Positions 1 to 8,544 of a stretch of DNA of 64,000 bases are shown one piece after another. A program made the position numbers and the translations under genes. The notes below the pieces were generated by a model. The model was not told the DNA's origin. It searched no databases and saw only the letters and a program-made list of their open reading frames with translations. Position 1 is the first letter of the stretch; the number at the start of each line of letters is the position of its first letter. This stretch comes from Ahniella sp. (GTDB taxonomy: Bacteria; Pseudomonadota; Gammaproteobacteria; Xanthomonadales; Ahniellaceae), in contig JADJRU010000051.1 of assembly GCA_016712105.1 (NCBI GenBank), positions 327,025 through 391,024 of the forward strand, given 5' to 3'.

Positions 1-552
1 CGACCGACCGTAATGCCGTGCGCCAGGCGCTCGGGGTGACGCAACGTTCCGTTGTGCGCACTGCCAAGGGCACCTCGCTCGAACTCATGAAGCTGCCGCT
101 CGGCACGCAGATTGCCGACGCTGCACGCGGTCTGGACGGCGTCGCCGGTGTCGACTTCGTCGAACCGAACTGGACCTGCCAACAAAGCGACGTGTCGGAT
201 GACACGTATTTCACGAACGGAACGCTCTGTTGCCGCAACCACGTCGACCGGCGCGCTCGCCAGCTATTCGCAGTTCGGCGCGACAAGCGTTGACCTCGGT
301 GCTCCGGGTTCGGCCTTCATGTCGACGGTGCCAGTGCGGTCGAAGGGCAAGACGATCGCGAGTTACGCCAGCTACAACGGCACTGCGATGGCCACCCCGC
401 ACGTCACCGGCGCTGCTGCGCTGTATGCCGCGTACCATCCGGGAACGACGGCTGCTCAGATCAAGGCTGCGATCCTGAACAGCACGACGCCAACGTGGAG
501 CCTCAGCGGCAAGACCTTGACCGGTGGTCGCCTGAACGTGTTGACGTACTGA
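1..552 (+). pseudogene. Subtilisin-like serine protease (S8), 5'-partial, internally deleted and frame-broken
   Basis: The reading frame is open at the left edge. It first encodes an inhibitor-I9-like propeptide ending in a processing region (VEPNW, then DDTYFTNG). At about 210-220 the frame changes and the text resumes as the end of an S8 domain: VAATTSTGALASYSQFG, then GTAMATPH with the catalytic Ser. The catalytic Asp and His blocks and about 150-200 residues between propeptide and Ser block are absent, so no active protease can be made from this sequence. The protein ends at LNVLTY*, just before a terminator. Either a real deletion or a collapsed assembly explains this. The family assignment is firm; the cause of the break is not known. 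Confidence 0.75.
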
Positions 553-583
553 TCTCACGCCGAAAGGCTGTGACGTCACGAAA

Positions 584-612
584 AACCCGGCTTCGGCCGG
601 GTTCTTTGTTTT
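584..612 (+). terminator. Rho-independent terminator after the S8 protease
   Basis: AACCCGGC-TTCG-GCCGGGTT is a perfect 8-bp stem with a stable tetraloop, followed by CTTTGTTTT. It lies about 30 bases after the protease stop codon. Confidence 0.85.
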
Positions 613-650
613 GGGAGAAGCTGCCCGACCTTTTGGGAACTGAGGTGAGC

Positions 651-784
651 GAGTGGATTCCCGCTTTCGCGGGAATGACGGAGTTCTATTGGGTTCGAGT
701 CTTATTGCAGCTTTCGCGGCCATGACGGGCTCTTATCGGGTTCAAATTTTATTGCCGTCATCCCCGCGAAAGCGGGGATCCACT
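651..784. repeat. Palindromic repeat block: inverted pair of ATTCCC-type units plus a 47-bp tandem duplication
   Basis: Two 20-bp palindromes, ATTCCCGCTTTCGCGGGAAT at 657-676 and ATCCCCGCGAAAGCGGGGAT at 760-779, face each other with flanking GTGGA/TCCAC and ATGACGG/CCGTCAT. Between them a unit of about 47 bp beginning GCTTTCGCGG is repeated imperfectly (about 663-709 and 711-757). The core resembles the ATTCCC-N8-GGGAAT (dRS3-like) dispersed elements known from several proteobacteria. A second pair occurs near 43.8 kb in this window. No coding signal is seen up to the next gene. Confidence 0.75.
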
Positions 785-845
785 CGGGTGCGACCGTGTT
801 TGGGTTATTCGAAATCAACGCAAGTCATGTTCGGTGAGAGCGACT

Positions 846-1508
846 TCAGTCGCGACTCGACATCTTTCGATACAACGACACATGTCGCTGCGGACCGACC
901 GATTGCACTGGCAGCGGTGTCTTCCGCCAATCCTGCCAGCGCGCCATCAGCACAAGTCCGGCTTCCGCCGCCAGCGAATCCACCGCAGATCGACTGATTG
1001 ACAGAACGCGGACTCGATAAGTCTGGTGTCCAGCATCTGCCTCGATGGGTACTTCGATCGTCACTGGCTCAGGCGAAACGGATTCCGGGTCATGGTCCTC
1101 GACGAGCAACAAACCATCCGGCAGCAAATGTGCCGCGACGTTGGCAAAACATTGGCGAAGGTTATCCGCTGACGGCAGTAATCGCAGAGTCGATACAAGC
1201 GAATACACCAGGCGATAGGGGCCACCCAAGGGTGCGGTGCAGAAGTCGGCGAGTCGAACCGGTATCGCCACGCCACCCGGGCGCTCAGTCAACACACCGA
1301 TCATCGACTGCGAAGCATCAATTCCGTGGATATCCACACCACGCGCCGCCAGAGGAACGGCGACACGCCCCGTGCCGACGCCGAGCTCCAGTGCCGGGCC
1401 GGCGCCGGCCAGAGACTGAAGGCAATCGAGCAGCCCCGGTTCAATCCTTGGATAGATGCGGTCGTAGATCGACGCGTTGTGATCCCCGTAATCGGCAGCA
1501 TGGTCCAT
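846..1508 (-). CDS. Class I SAM-dependent methyltransferase
   Basis: This 220-residue protein has the Rossmann SAM-binding motif ALELGVGTGR around residues 39-48, an acidic motif II end (HGIDAS) and a motif IV-like region (FCTAPLGGPYRLVYS), as in small-molecule methyltransferases of the Methyltransf_25 type. There is no signal peptide, so a cytosolic enzyme is expected. The substrate cannot be read from sequence. It starts 15 bases after the end of the broken semialdehyde dehydrogenase and could be the last gene of the polyamine transcription unit, although no direct metabolic link is visible. Confidence 0.75.
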   Translation of the reverse strand: MDHAADYGDHNASIYDRIYPRIEPGLLDCLQSLAGAGPALELGVGTGRVAVPLAARGVDIHGIDASQSMIGVLTERPGGVAIPVRLADFCTAPLGGPYRLVYSLVSTLRLLPSADNLRQCFANVAAHLLPDGLLLVEDHDPESVSPEPVTIEVPIEADAGHQTYRVRVLSISRSAVDSLAAEAGLVLMARWQDWRKTPLPVQSVGPQRHVSLYRKMSSRD

Positions 1509-1523
1509 GGGGCTTCTGGCCGA

Positions 1524-2891
1524 TCAGGCGTCGATGTAGACGGTCTTGATGTTCATGAACTCGCGCATGCCGTACTCGGCCAGTTCGCGGCCGTATCCGG
1601 ATGTTTTGGTGCCACCGAATGGCAGTCGTACGTCACTGCGAACCAGTGCATTCACGAACACGGCGCCGGCCCGGATTTGTCGTGCCACGTGTTCCCCGCG
1701 AGTGATATCGCGGGTCCAGACGCTGGCGCCCAATCCGAACGATGTGTCGTTCGCCAGTTCGATCGCATGTGTTTCGTCGCGGGCATGCAGGATCGACGCG
1801 GCCGGCCCGAACAGTTCTTCCGAGTACGCGGCCATGCCGGGGCCAACGCCGTCGAGGATCGTGGCCGGGTAACAGGTCGGTCGATCCAGCAACTGGCCGC
1901 CCAGAAGCAGCCGAGCACCGGCCTCGACACTTCGCGAGACTTGATCGTGGATGGCTTGCCGCAGATTGGCCCGGGCCATCGGTGCGAGGGTTTGTGCTCG
2001 TCGCCGGGGTCTCCGGGTGACAGGGTCGAGGCCGCGGCCACCAACTGTTAGGTGAATGCTGCAGCAATGGACGAGACCACAATGAAGCGCTTTGCCGCGA
2101 TACACGTTTGCGCGGCATTGCCGAACCGCGAAGTCTCGGCGATGCGGACGGCCAATTCCAGATCCACGTCATCCAGCACCACAAACGGATCGCTGCCGCC
2201 CAGTTCGAGGACACACTTCTTCAGGTGTTGCCCGGCCATGGCAGCCACGCTGCGTCCGGCACGTTCGCTGCCGGTCAAGGTGACTGCCTGGATCCGCGAA
2301 TCGGCAATGACCCGCGCGGCTTGGGCGTTGTCGATATGCAGCACCTGAAAGACGCCCGGCGGCAGCCCGGCCTCGTCCATCACCGACTGCAGAACATCGG
2401 CGCAGCGAGGTACGTTTGTGGCGTGTTTCAGTACGGCGACGTTGCCGGTCATCAGCCCTGGCGCGAGGAATCGAATGATCTGCCAGATCGGAAAATTCCA
2501 CGGCATGATGGCGAACACGGCGCCGATCGGTTTCGAACGCCACCAGGCTTTTTCGAGCATCCGTCTGGACGATTTCATCAGCGAGCCAGCGGCCGGCGTG
2601 TTCTGCATAGAACTCAAGTGCACCAGCGGATTTCTCGATTTCACCGAGGCACTCATGGCGAAGCTTGCCCATGTCTGCGGTCATGATCGACACGATCTCG
2701 TCGCGTCGTCGGCGAAGCACTGCGGCAGCCTGGCGCAAGAACACCCCGCGTTCGGCGAGGCTGCGTCGGGACCAATCAGCATAGGCCTGAGCAGCGAGCG
2801 AAAGGCGTGAGGCCACATCCGCATCGTCCATCAGGACATAACGGTAGTCGACCACCCCGGTCCAGGGATGGACGCAGTCGATCTCGGCCAT
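1524..2891 (-). pseudogene. NAD(P)-dependent succinate-semialdehyde dehydrogenase, disrupted
   Basis: The three parts together match an aldehyde dehydrogenase of the SSADH (Sad/YneI-like) type, about 455 residues. The N-terminal third starts MAEIDCVHPWTG. The centre has the cofactor/catalytic segments MPWNFPIWQ, ELGGSDPF (Glu) and NAAQTCIAAKRF (Cys). The end has SEELFGPAASI and PFGGTKTSGYGREL. Three lesions separate them: an extra base in a T run at 2531-2533, an in-frame TAA at 2048-2050 where Glu is expected, and a missing base near the T run at 1991-1993. The start lies 3 bases after potI, so it belongs to the polyamine operon, where it would oxidise succinate semialdehyde (from GABA) to succinate. 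Real decay or read errors are both possible; the nonsense change argues somewhat for decay. Confidence 0.8.
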
Positions 2892-2894
2892 GGC

Positions 2895-3737
2895 TCAGCC
2901 TTCCTTGAGCGCCAACTGGATGTCCCGCAACCGGCGCTTTTCCTGTCGCTGCATGATGTACCAACCGATCACGGCCGCTTGCGCCACCAGCATGACGAGC
3001 AGGGACGCGAGGGCGTTGATCTTGGGATTGGGCCCGAGGCGCACGGTCGAGAAGATCTTCATCGGCAGCGTGGTTGCACTGGGTCCTGATACGAAGCTCG
3101 CAATCACCACGTCGTCGAGCGACAGCGTGAACGCCAGAAGCCAGCCGGACACCAGTGCCGGCATGATGATCGGCAACGTGATCACGAAGAACACCTTGAC
3201 GCGATTCGCGCCCAGATCCATTGCTGCTTCTTCCAGTGACTTGTCCAGTTCGGCGAGTCGAGACGACAACACCACGGTGACAAACGCCATCGTGAACGTC
3301 ACGTGCGCCAGGAAAATCGACAGCATGCCTTTGGACGAAGTGCCGAAGAAGCCGGAGACCGTCGTGAACATCAGCAGCAGCGACAACGCGGTCACCACTT
3401 CCGGCATCACCAGGGGCGCAGTGATCAGTGCCCCGAACAGCGTACGGCCGCGGAACGGCCGGAAGCGGGTCAGGACCATCGCCGCCAGCGTGGCCAGGAT
3501 CACTGAAACGGTCGCCGATGCAAACGCGACCTTCAGGCTGACCCAGGCCGCATTCAGCATGGCATCGTCCTTGAAGAGCGCGATGTACCACTTGAACGAA
3601 AAGCCGGACCACACGGTCGAAATGCGCGACGAGTTGAAAGAAAAAATGATCAGGATCAGGATGGGCAGATACAGGAAGGCATAACCGAAGCCCAGCATGC
3701 CCTTGCCGAACAGGCCTGTGCGATGCAGCGAGCTCAT
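2895..3737 (-). CDS. potI: Putrescine ABC transporter, inner-membrane permease PotI
   Basis: This 280-residue protein of the binding-protein-dependent permease family has about six membrane segments; the first is FGYAFLYLPILILIIFSF. The cytoplasmic EAA loop (EEAAMDLGANRVKVFFVITLP), which contacts the ATPase, lies around residues 173-193. Length and sequence agree with PotI, the second permease of the PotFGHI putrescine importer. It overlaps potH by 4 bases, which implies translational coupling, and is followed after 3 bases by the dehydrogenase. Confidence 0.92.
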   Translation of the reverse strand: MSSLHRTGLFGKGMLGFGYAFLYLPILILIIFSFNSSRISTVWSGFSFKWYIALFKDDAMLNAAWVSLKVAFASATVSVILATLAAMVLTRFRPFRGRTLFGALITAPLVMPEVVTALSLLLMFTTVSGFFGTSSKGMLSIFLAHVTFTMAFVTVVLSSRLAELDKSLEEAAMDLGANRVKVFFVITLPIIMPALVSGWLLAFTLSLDDVVIASFVSGPSATTLPMKIFSTVRLGPNPKINALASLLVMLVAQAAVIGWYIMQRQEKRRLRDIQLALKEG

Positions 3738-4651
3738 GTCAGCCTCCCTTCCATTTCCTTGCCTTGTATGTGGTTGAAGATGAGGATGGGCACCATCAGC
3801 AACAGCAGCATCACGATCGCCACGGCCGAGGCCATGGGCCAGTTTCCGGCGACGAAGAATTCATTCGCGAGCTGTCGCCCGATCATGCGTGTGGACGGTC
3901 CGCCGAGCAGTTCCGGAATGACGTATTCACCCACTGCCGGGATCATCACCAGCATGCAACCCGCCACGATGCCGCGCCGGGACAAGGGCAGGGTGATCGT
4001 CAGGAAAGCTTTCCACGGGCGCGCGCCCAGGTCGTAGGCGGCTTCGAGCAGCCTCAGGTCGAGTTTCACCAGATTGGCGTATAGAGGCAGGATCATGAAC
4101 GGCAGGTAGGCATAGACGATGCCGATGTACGCCGCCAATGGGGTGTTCATGATGCGAAGCGGCGTATCGATGATGCCAATGCCTAGCAGCAGTTTGTTCA
4201 GCAGGCCGTTCGTCTGCAGAATGCCCATCCACGCGTAGATTCGGATCAGGAACGAAATCCAGGACGGCAGAATGACCAGCATCAGGGCAATGTTGCGCGA
4301 CGTCGGCGGCAGGCGCGCAATCGTGTAGGCCATCGGGTAGCCGATCAGCAAACACAGCAGAGTGGAGATGCCTGCGATCTGGATCGAGTTCAGATACGCA
4401 TCGATGTACTTGTCCTCGACCATCAACTGGAGATAGTTGGTGAGGTTGAGCTTCATCAGCACCGACTGGTCGGCGAGCTCCAGCAGGCCGGTATAAGGCG
4501 GAATCGCAACGACCTGATACGCAAACGAAATCTTGAGGACAATCAGGAACGGCACCGCGAAGAACAGCAGCATCCACAGATAGGGCACCGAGATCACGGC
4601 CCAGCGTGAATGGCTCTTGGCTGTATTGAGCCAGCGTTTGAGGGTGTTCAT
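3734..4651 (-). CDS. potH: Putrescine ABC transporter, inner-membrane permease PotH
   Basis: This 305-residue permease has an N-terminal cytosolic stretch, a first helix (VPYLWMLLFFAVPFLIVLKISF) and about five further helices. The EAA loop reads LEAAYDLGARPWKAFLTITLPLS around residues 205-227. The extended periplasmic loop after helix 1 is typical of PotB/PotH permeases. It overlaps both potG and potI by 4 bases, so the three importer genes form one tightly coupled unit. Expected role: one half of the membrane channel for putrescine. Confidence 0.92.
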   Translation of the reverse strand: MNTLKRWLNTAKSHSRWAVISVPYLWMLLFFAVPFLIVLKISFAYQVVAIPPYTGLLELADQSVLMKLNLTNYLQLMVEDKYIDAYLNSIQIAGISTLLCLLIGYPMAYTIARLPPTSRNIALMLVILPSWISFLIRIYAWMGILQTNGLLNKLLLGIGIIDTPLRIMNTPLAAYIGIVYAYLPFMILPLYANLVKLDLRLLEAAYDLGARPWKAFLTITLPLSRRGIVAGCMLVMIPAVGEYVIPELLGGPSTRMIGRQLANEFFVAGNWPMASAVAIVMLLLLMVPILIFNHIQGKEMEGRLT

Positions 4652-5781
4652 GCGGGCAGTACCACGCCGGCGTTGTCACCCCAGGACAACCACACCTTGT
4701 CGGTCCAGGTGAAGTTCTCGCTGGCCCAGCGTTTGCGGTTGGCAAAGTGCGCCATCAGCCTGGTGCCGCTCGGCAGACGCACATGGAACACCGAATGCGA
4801 GCCGAAGTAGGCGATGTCCTCGATCACACCCTGCGCCTTGTTGTGGGCGTCGGCGGGTTCGTCCTTGGTGACCGTGATCTTTTCCGGGCGCAGTGCAAAG
4901 TTCACCCGCTGGCCCTCGAATCCGGAGATGCCGTGGCCGATGTGGATCAGATGTGCCAGGGCTGCCGACTGGATGGTCACGAAATCCTTCTCGTCATCCT
5001 TGATCACACCCTCGATGATGTTGACCGAGCCGATGAATTCGGCAGCAAAGCGGCTGGTCGGCTGTTCGTAGATTTCGTCCGGCGTACCGACCTGGCGGAT
5101 GCGACCCGAGTCCATCAGCGCAATACGCGTGGCCATGGTCATCGCCTCTTCCTGATCGTGGGTCACCATCACGCAGGTCACGCCCAGTTTTTCGACGATG
5201 TTGACGAGTTCCAATTGCATCTGTGAACGCAGTTTCTTGTCGAGTGCGCCCATCGGTTCGTCGAGCAGAAGCAACTTCGGGCTCTTGGCCAGGGATCGGG
5301 CCAGCGCCACGCGTTGCTGTTGTCCACCTGAAAGCTGGTGCGGTTTGCGGCCGGCGAATTTGACCATCTGCACCAGGTTCAGCATTTCCTCGACACGACG
5401 TTTGATGTCGGGTTTCGGCATGCCGTCCTGCTTCAGCCCGAATGCGACGTTCTGTTCGACCGTCATGTGCGGAAACAGGGCGTAGGACTGGAACATCATG
5501 TTGATCGGCCGCTCGTACGGCGGCAGGTCGTTCATGGGTTGGCCATCCAGCAGGATCCTGCCCGTGGTTGGCTTTTCGAACCCGGCGAGACATCGCAGCA
5601 GTGTCGACTTGCCGCATCCGGAGCCCCCGAGCAGTGCGAAGATCTCGCCCTTGCGGATACTCAGCGATACGTCGTCGACAGCAACAAAGCCGTCGAATTC
5701 CTTTGTGACGTCGTCAATGAAGACGTACCGTTCATCGGCGGCGGAACGTTCAGGGCGGACTGCTTCGGGATTCGCGGCCAT
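4648..5781 (-). CDS. potG: Putrescine ABC transporter, ATP-binding subunit PotG
   Basis: This 377-residue ABC ATPase has Walker A GGSGCGKST (about residues 53-61), Q-loop MMFQSYALFPH, signature LSGGQQQRVALARSL, Walker B LLLLDEPMGALD and switch His (MVTHDQEEA). The C-terminal third is a TOBE-like domain (VNFALRPEKITV), as in spermidine/putrescine ATPases. It drives import through PotHI using substrate delivered by PotF. Its start codon lies 131 bases after the potF stop; this gap contains a hairpin. Confidence 0.93.
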   Translation of the reverse strand: MAANPEAVRPERSAADERYVFIDDVTKEFDGFVAVDDVSLSIRKGEIFALLGGSGCGKSTLLRCLAGFEKPTTGRILLDGQPMNDLPPYERPINMMFQSYALFPHMTVEQNVAFGLKQDGMPKPDIKRRVEEMLNLVQMVKFAGRKPHQLSGGQQQRVALARSLAKSPKLLLLDEPMGALDKKLRSQMQLELVNIVEKLGVTCVMVTHDQEEAMTMATRIALMDSGRIRQVGTPDEIYEQPTSRFAAEFIGSVNIIEGVIKDDEKDFVTIQSAALAHLIHIGHGISGFEGQRVNFALRPEKITVTKDEPADAHNKAQGVIEDIAYFGSHSVFHVRLPSGTRLMAHFANRKRWASENFTWTDKVWLSWGDNAGVVLPA

Positions 5782-5850
5782 GCAAGGTCCTCAATGGCTG
5801 GATCGGCCCGGCGTCATCGGTGCCCGGGCCTGTTCGGGAAAACGGCGGGA

Positions 5851-5874
5851 CCCGTTGGCCCCGGAGCCAGCGGG
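5851..5874 (-). promoter_or_regulatory. Stem-loop between potF and potG
   Basis: CCCGTTGGC and GCCAGCGGG form a 9-bp stem (one G-U pair) around a short loop, inside the 131-base gap after potF. There is no U tract, so it is not a standard terminator. In other transporters such hairpins protect the upstream binding-protein mRNA and lower expression of the distal genes; that role is inferred here. Confidence 0.45.
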
Positions 5875-5912
5875 CCGCCGATCAGGCAGCCCGCCGTTGG
5901 AAGCGACTCAGA

Positions 5913-7067
5913 TCAATCGACGGCCTTCAGATCGTTCCAGACGTCGTTGTACTTCTTCATCACTTCCGGCGTCAGCACGGCCAGGCCATAGAGCTTGTTC
6001 TGGATGGTGTCGGCCGAGGGGGTGATCATTGGATCTTCCGTGATCGACTTGTCGAGCATCGGTGCGGCCGCCTTGTTGGCGTTCGGATACGCGACGTAGT
6101 TCGACACTTCGGCGATCACTTCCGGACGCAGCAGGTAGTTCAGGAACTTGTGGGCGTTCTGCGGGTGTTTTGCGGTTTTCGGAATGGCGAACATGTCAAA
6201 CCACACCGCGGCGCCTTCGCCGGGAATGCTGTAACCGACCTTCACGCCGCCACCCGCTTCTTCGGCACGTGCCTTGGCCTGGATGATGTCACCCGACCAA
6301 CCCACGACCAGGCAGGCGTTGCCGCTGGCCAGTGCGTCGATGTATTCCGAGGAATGGAAGTTCGTGATCGAGGGACGCAGGGTCTCCAGCAGTGCAGCGG
6401 CCTTGTCGATGACGGCAACATCGAAACTGTTCGGGTCTTCCTTCAGGAAATGCAGTGTCGTCGGGATGATCTCGCTCGGGGCATCGAGGAACGTGACGCC
6501 ACAATCCTTCAGCTTCGCGAGGTTCTCCGGCTTGAACACCAAGTCCCAGCTGTTGACGACATCGGTGCTGCCGAAGATCTCGGTGATCTTGTCGACGTTG
6601 TAGCCGATGCCGGTCGTGCCCCACATGTAGGGGTAGGAATACTCACTGCCCGGATCGACGTCCTGAAGCTTTGCCAGCAAAGCTTCGTCGAGGTTGTTCC
6701 AGTTGGGAATCTGCGTGCGGTCAAGCTTCTGGTACGCGCCGGCCTTGATCTGGCGGCCGAGGAACGAGGAGGAGGGGACTACGATGTCATAACCGGTGTC
6801 GCCGGCAAGAATCTTGGATTCCAGCGTGTCATTGCTGTCCATTTCGTCGTAGGTCACCTTGATGCCGGTTTCCTTCTCGAACTTGTCCAGCGTTTCCGGG
6901 GCAATGTAGTCGGACCAGTTGTAGAAGTTGAGCACCGCTTCTTCGGACTGTGCGACCGGGGCTGGTTCCGTGCCAGCGCCTGTGGCAGCGGGTGCCGATT
7001 CGTTGCCTTTGCCACCACAGCCGGCCAGGGCCAGCGCTACCACCCATGTCAGATTTCGCAACTTCAT
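5913..7067 (-). CDS. potF: Putrescine-binding periplasmic lipoprotein PotF
   Basis: This 384-residue protein belongs to the spermidine/putrescine-binding family (PotD/PotF). The N-terminus WVVALALAGCGG is a lipobox with Cys around residue 17, so this version should be a lipid-anchored binding protein, unlike free E. coli PotF. A Gly/Ala/Pro-rich linker follows, then the family-typical LNFYNWSDYI, whose aromatic and acidic residues belong to the polyamine pocket. A GGAGA-type ribosome site precedes the ATG. It lies 100 bases after the aminotransferase gene and 131 bases before potG. Confidence 0.92.
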   Translation of the reverse strand: MKLRNLTWVVALALAGCGGKGNESAPAATGAGTEPAPVAQSEEAVLNFYNWSDYIAPETLDKFEKETGIKVTYDEMDSNDTLESKILAGDTGYDIVVPSSSFLGRQIKAGAYQKLDRTQIPNWNNLDEALLAKLQDVDPGSEYSYPYMWGTTGIGYNVDKITEIFGSTDVVNSWDLVFKPENLAKLKDCGVTFLDAPSEIIPTTLHFLKEDPNSFDVAVIDKAAALLETLRPSITNFHSSEYIDALASGNACLVVGWSGDIIQAKARAEEAGGGVKVGYSIPGEGAAVWFDMFAIPKTAKHPQNAHKFLNYLLRPEVIAEVSNYVAYPNANKAAAPMLDKSITEDPMITPSADTIQNKLYGLAVLTPEVMKKYNDVWNDLKAVD

Positions 7068-7167
7068 CGTTCTGTCTCCCGTTTTGGTCGATTGTCGAGG
7101 TGAACCCCGATCTTACTGCCGGATGCAGCAACGGGCATGCCCGTGGCCGCGAATATGACGGTGCACC

Positions 7168-8532
7168 TTACATTCCGAGTTCGCGAGCCGTATCGTCGAG
7201 CGCACCGCGGGTTTTTACCACCAGTTCGTCGATCTGATCGCGGCTGATCACCAATGGCGGCGACAACAGCATCGAATCGTAGGTGGCGCGGAGGATCAGG
7301 CCGCGTTTCAGCGCAAAATCGCGACACATCACCCCCACCTTGCCGCGTTCAGCGAAGAACTTCCGTTCGCGCTTGTTCGGGACCAGTTCCAGCGCCCCGA
7401 CCATCCCGGCAATCCGAACTTCACCGACGAGCGGGTGGTCACCCAATTCCTGCCAGCGTTGTGCCAGGTAGGGACCGGTATCGTTCTTGCATTGCTCGAC
7501 GATCTTTTCTTCCTGCAGGATGCGGATGTTCTCGAGTGCCACGGCTGCACAGACCGGGTGACCGGAATACGTGTAGCCGTGCGCCAGTTCGCCGCCTTTT
7601 TCGGCCAGTACCTTGGCAACCCGATCATTGAACATGACGGCACCAATCGGGATATAGCCGGAGCTCAGGCCCTTGGCGATCGCCATGATGTCGGCCTGGA
7701 ACCCGTAATACTGGCCGGCGAACCACTCGCCGGTCCGGCCGAATCCGCAGATCACTTCGTCGGCGATGAACAGAACATCGTACTTGCGGCAGATGCGTTC
7801 GATCTCGGGCCAGTAGGTGCGCGGCGGGATGTACACGCCAATGGCACCCATGATCGGTTCGCCGATGAATGCGGCGACGTTCTCCGGGCCGAGTTCGATG
7901 ATCTTCTGCTCCAGACGCCGGGCTGCGACCAAACCGTATTCCTCCGGCGACAGATCGCCACCGTCGGCGAACCAGAACGGCGGATCGATGTGCACGATGC
8001 CGGGAATCGGCAAGCCGCCCTGTGCGTGCATGCCCTTCATGCCGCCGAGACTGGCACCGGCGACCGTCGAACCGTGATAACCGTTGTGCCGGCCGATCAC
8101 GATCTGCTTTTGAGGCTGGTCCTGAACCGCCCAGAAGTGCCGGACCATACGCAGGATGGTGTCGTTCGCTTCCGAGCCTGAGTTCGTGAAGAACGCATGA
8201 TTCAGATCGCCCGGCGTCAACTCCGCAAGTTTTGCCGACAGGTGCACCGTGGGTTCGGTCGTACACTGGAAAAAGCTGTTGTAGTAGGCCAGTTGGGTCA
8301 TCTGGCGGGACGCCACCTCGCCCAATTCCTTGCGGCCATAACCCACATTGACGCACCACAAGCCGGCAAATGCATCGAGCAGTTTGTTGCCGTGGGCATC
8401 CCACACATAACAGCCTTCACCGCGGACCAGGATGCGCGTGCCCTTCTTGGCGAGTGCAGCGTTATCGTTGAATGGATGCAGATGGTGGGCGGCGTCGAGC
8501 GCCTGCAGGGCTTGGAGGTCGAGTTGGGTCAT
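7168..8532 (-). CDS. spuC: Class III PLP aminotransferase, putrescine(polyamine)-pyruvate type
   Basis: This 454-residue enzyme has the usual class III landmarks: NSGSEANDTILRMVRHFW (phosphate binding), the pyridine-N Asp in FIADEVICGFGRTG, the Schiff-base Lys in AIAKGLSSGYIP, and C-terminal FALKRGLILRATYDSML. Length and motifs fit SpuC/putrescine-pyruvate aminotransferases, which convert putrescine (or its glutamylated form) to the aldehyde with alanine as by-product. It sits between the glutamylpolyamine synthetase (12-base gap) and potF, an order like that of the Pseudomonas spu cluster. Exact substrate preference is inferred. Confidence 0.9.
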   Translation of the reverse strand: MTQLDLQALQALDAAHHLHPFNDNAALAKKGTRILVRGEGCYVWDAHGNKLLDAFAGLWCVNVGYGRKELGEVASRQMTQLAYYNSFFQCTTEPTVHLSAKLAELTPGDLNHAFFTNSGSEANDTILRMVRHFWAVQDQPQKQIVIGRHNGYHGSTVAGASLGGMKGMHAQGGLPIPGIVHIDPPFWFADGGDLSPEEYGLVAARRLEQKIIELGPENVAAFIGEPIMGAIGVYIPPRTYWPEIERICRKYDVLFIADEVICGFGRTGEWFAGQYYGFQADIMAIAKGLSSGYIPIGAVMFNDRVAKVLAEKGGELAHGYTYSGHPVCAAVALENIRILQEEKIVEQCKNDTGPYLAQRWQELGDHPLVGEVRIAGMVGALELVPNKRERKFFAERGKVGVMCRDFALKRGLILRATYDSMLLSPPLVISRDQIDELVVKTRGALDDTARELGM

Positions 8533-8544
8533 GTTCGGCGGGCC

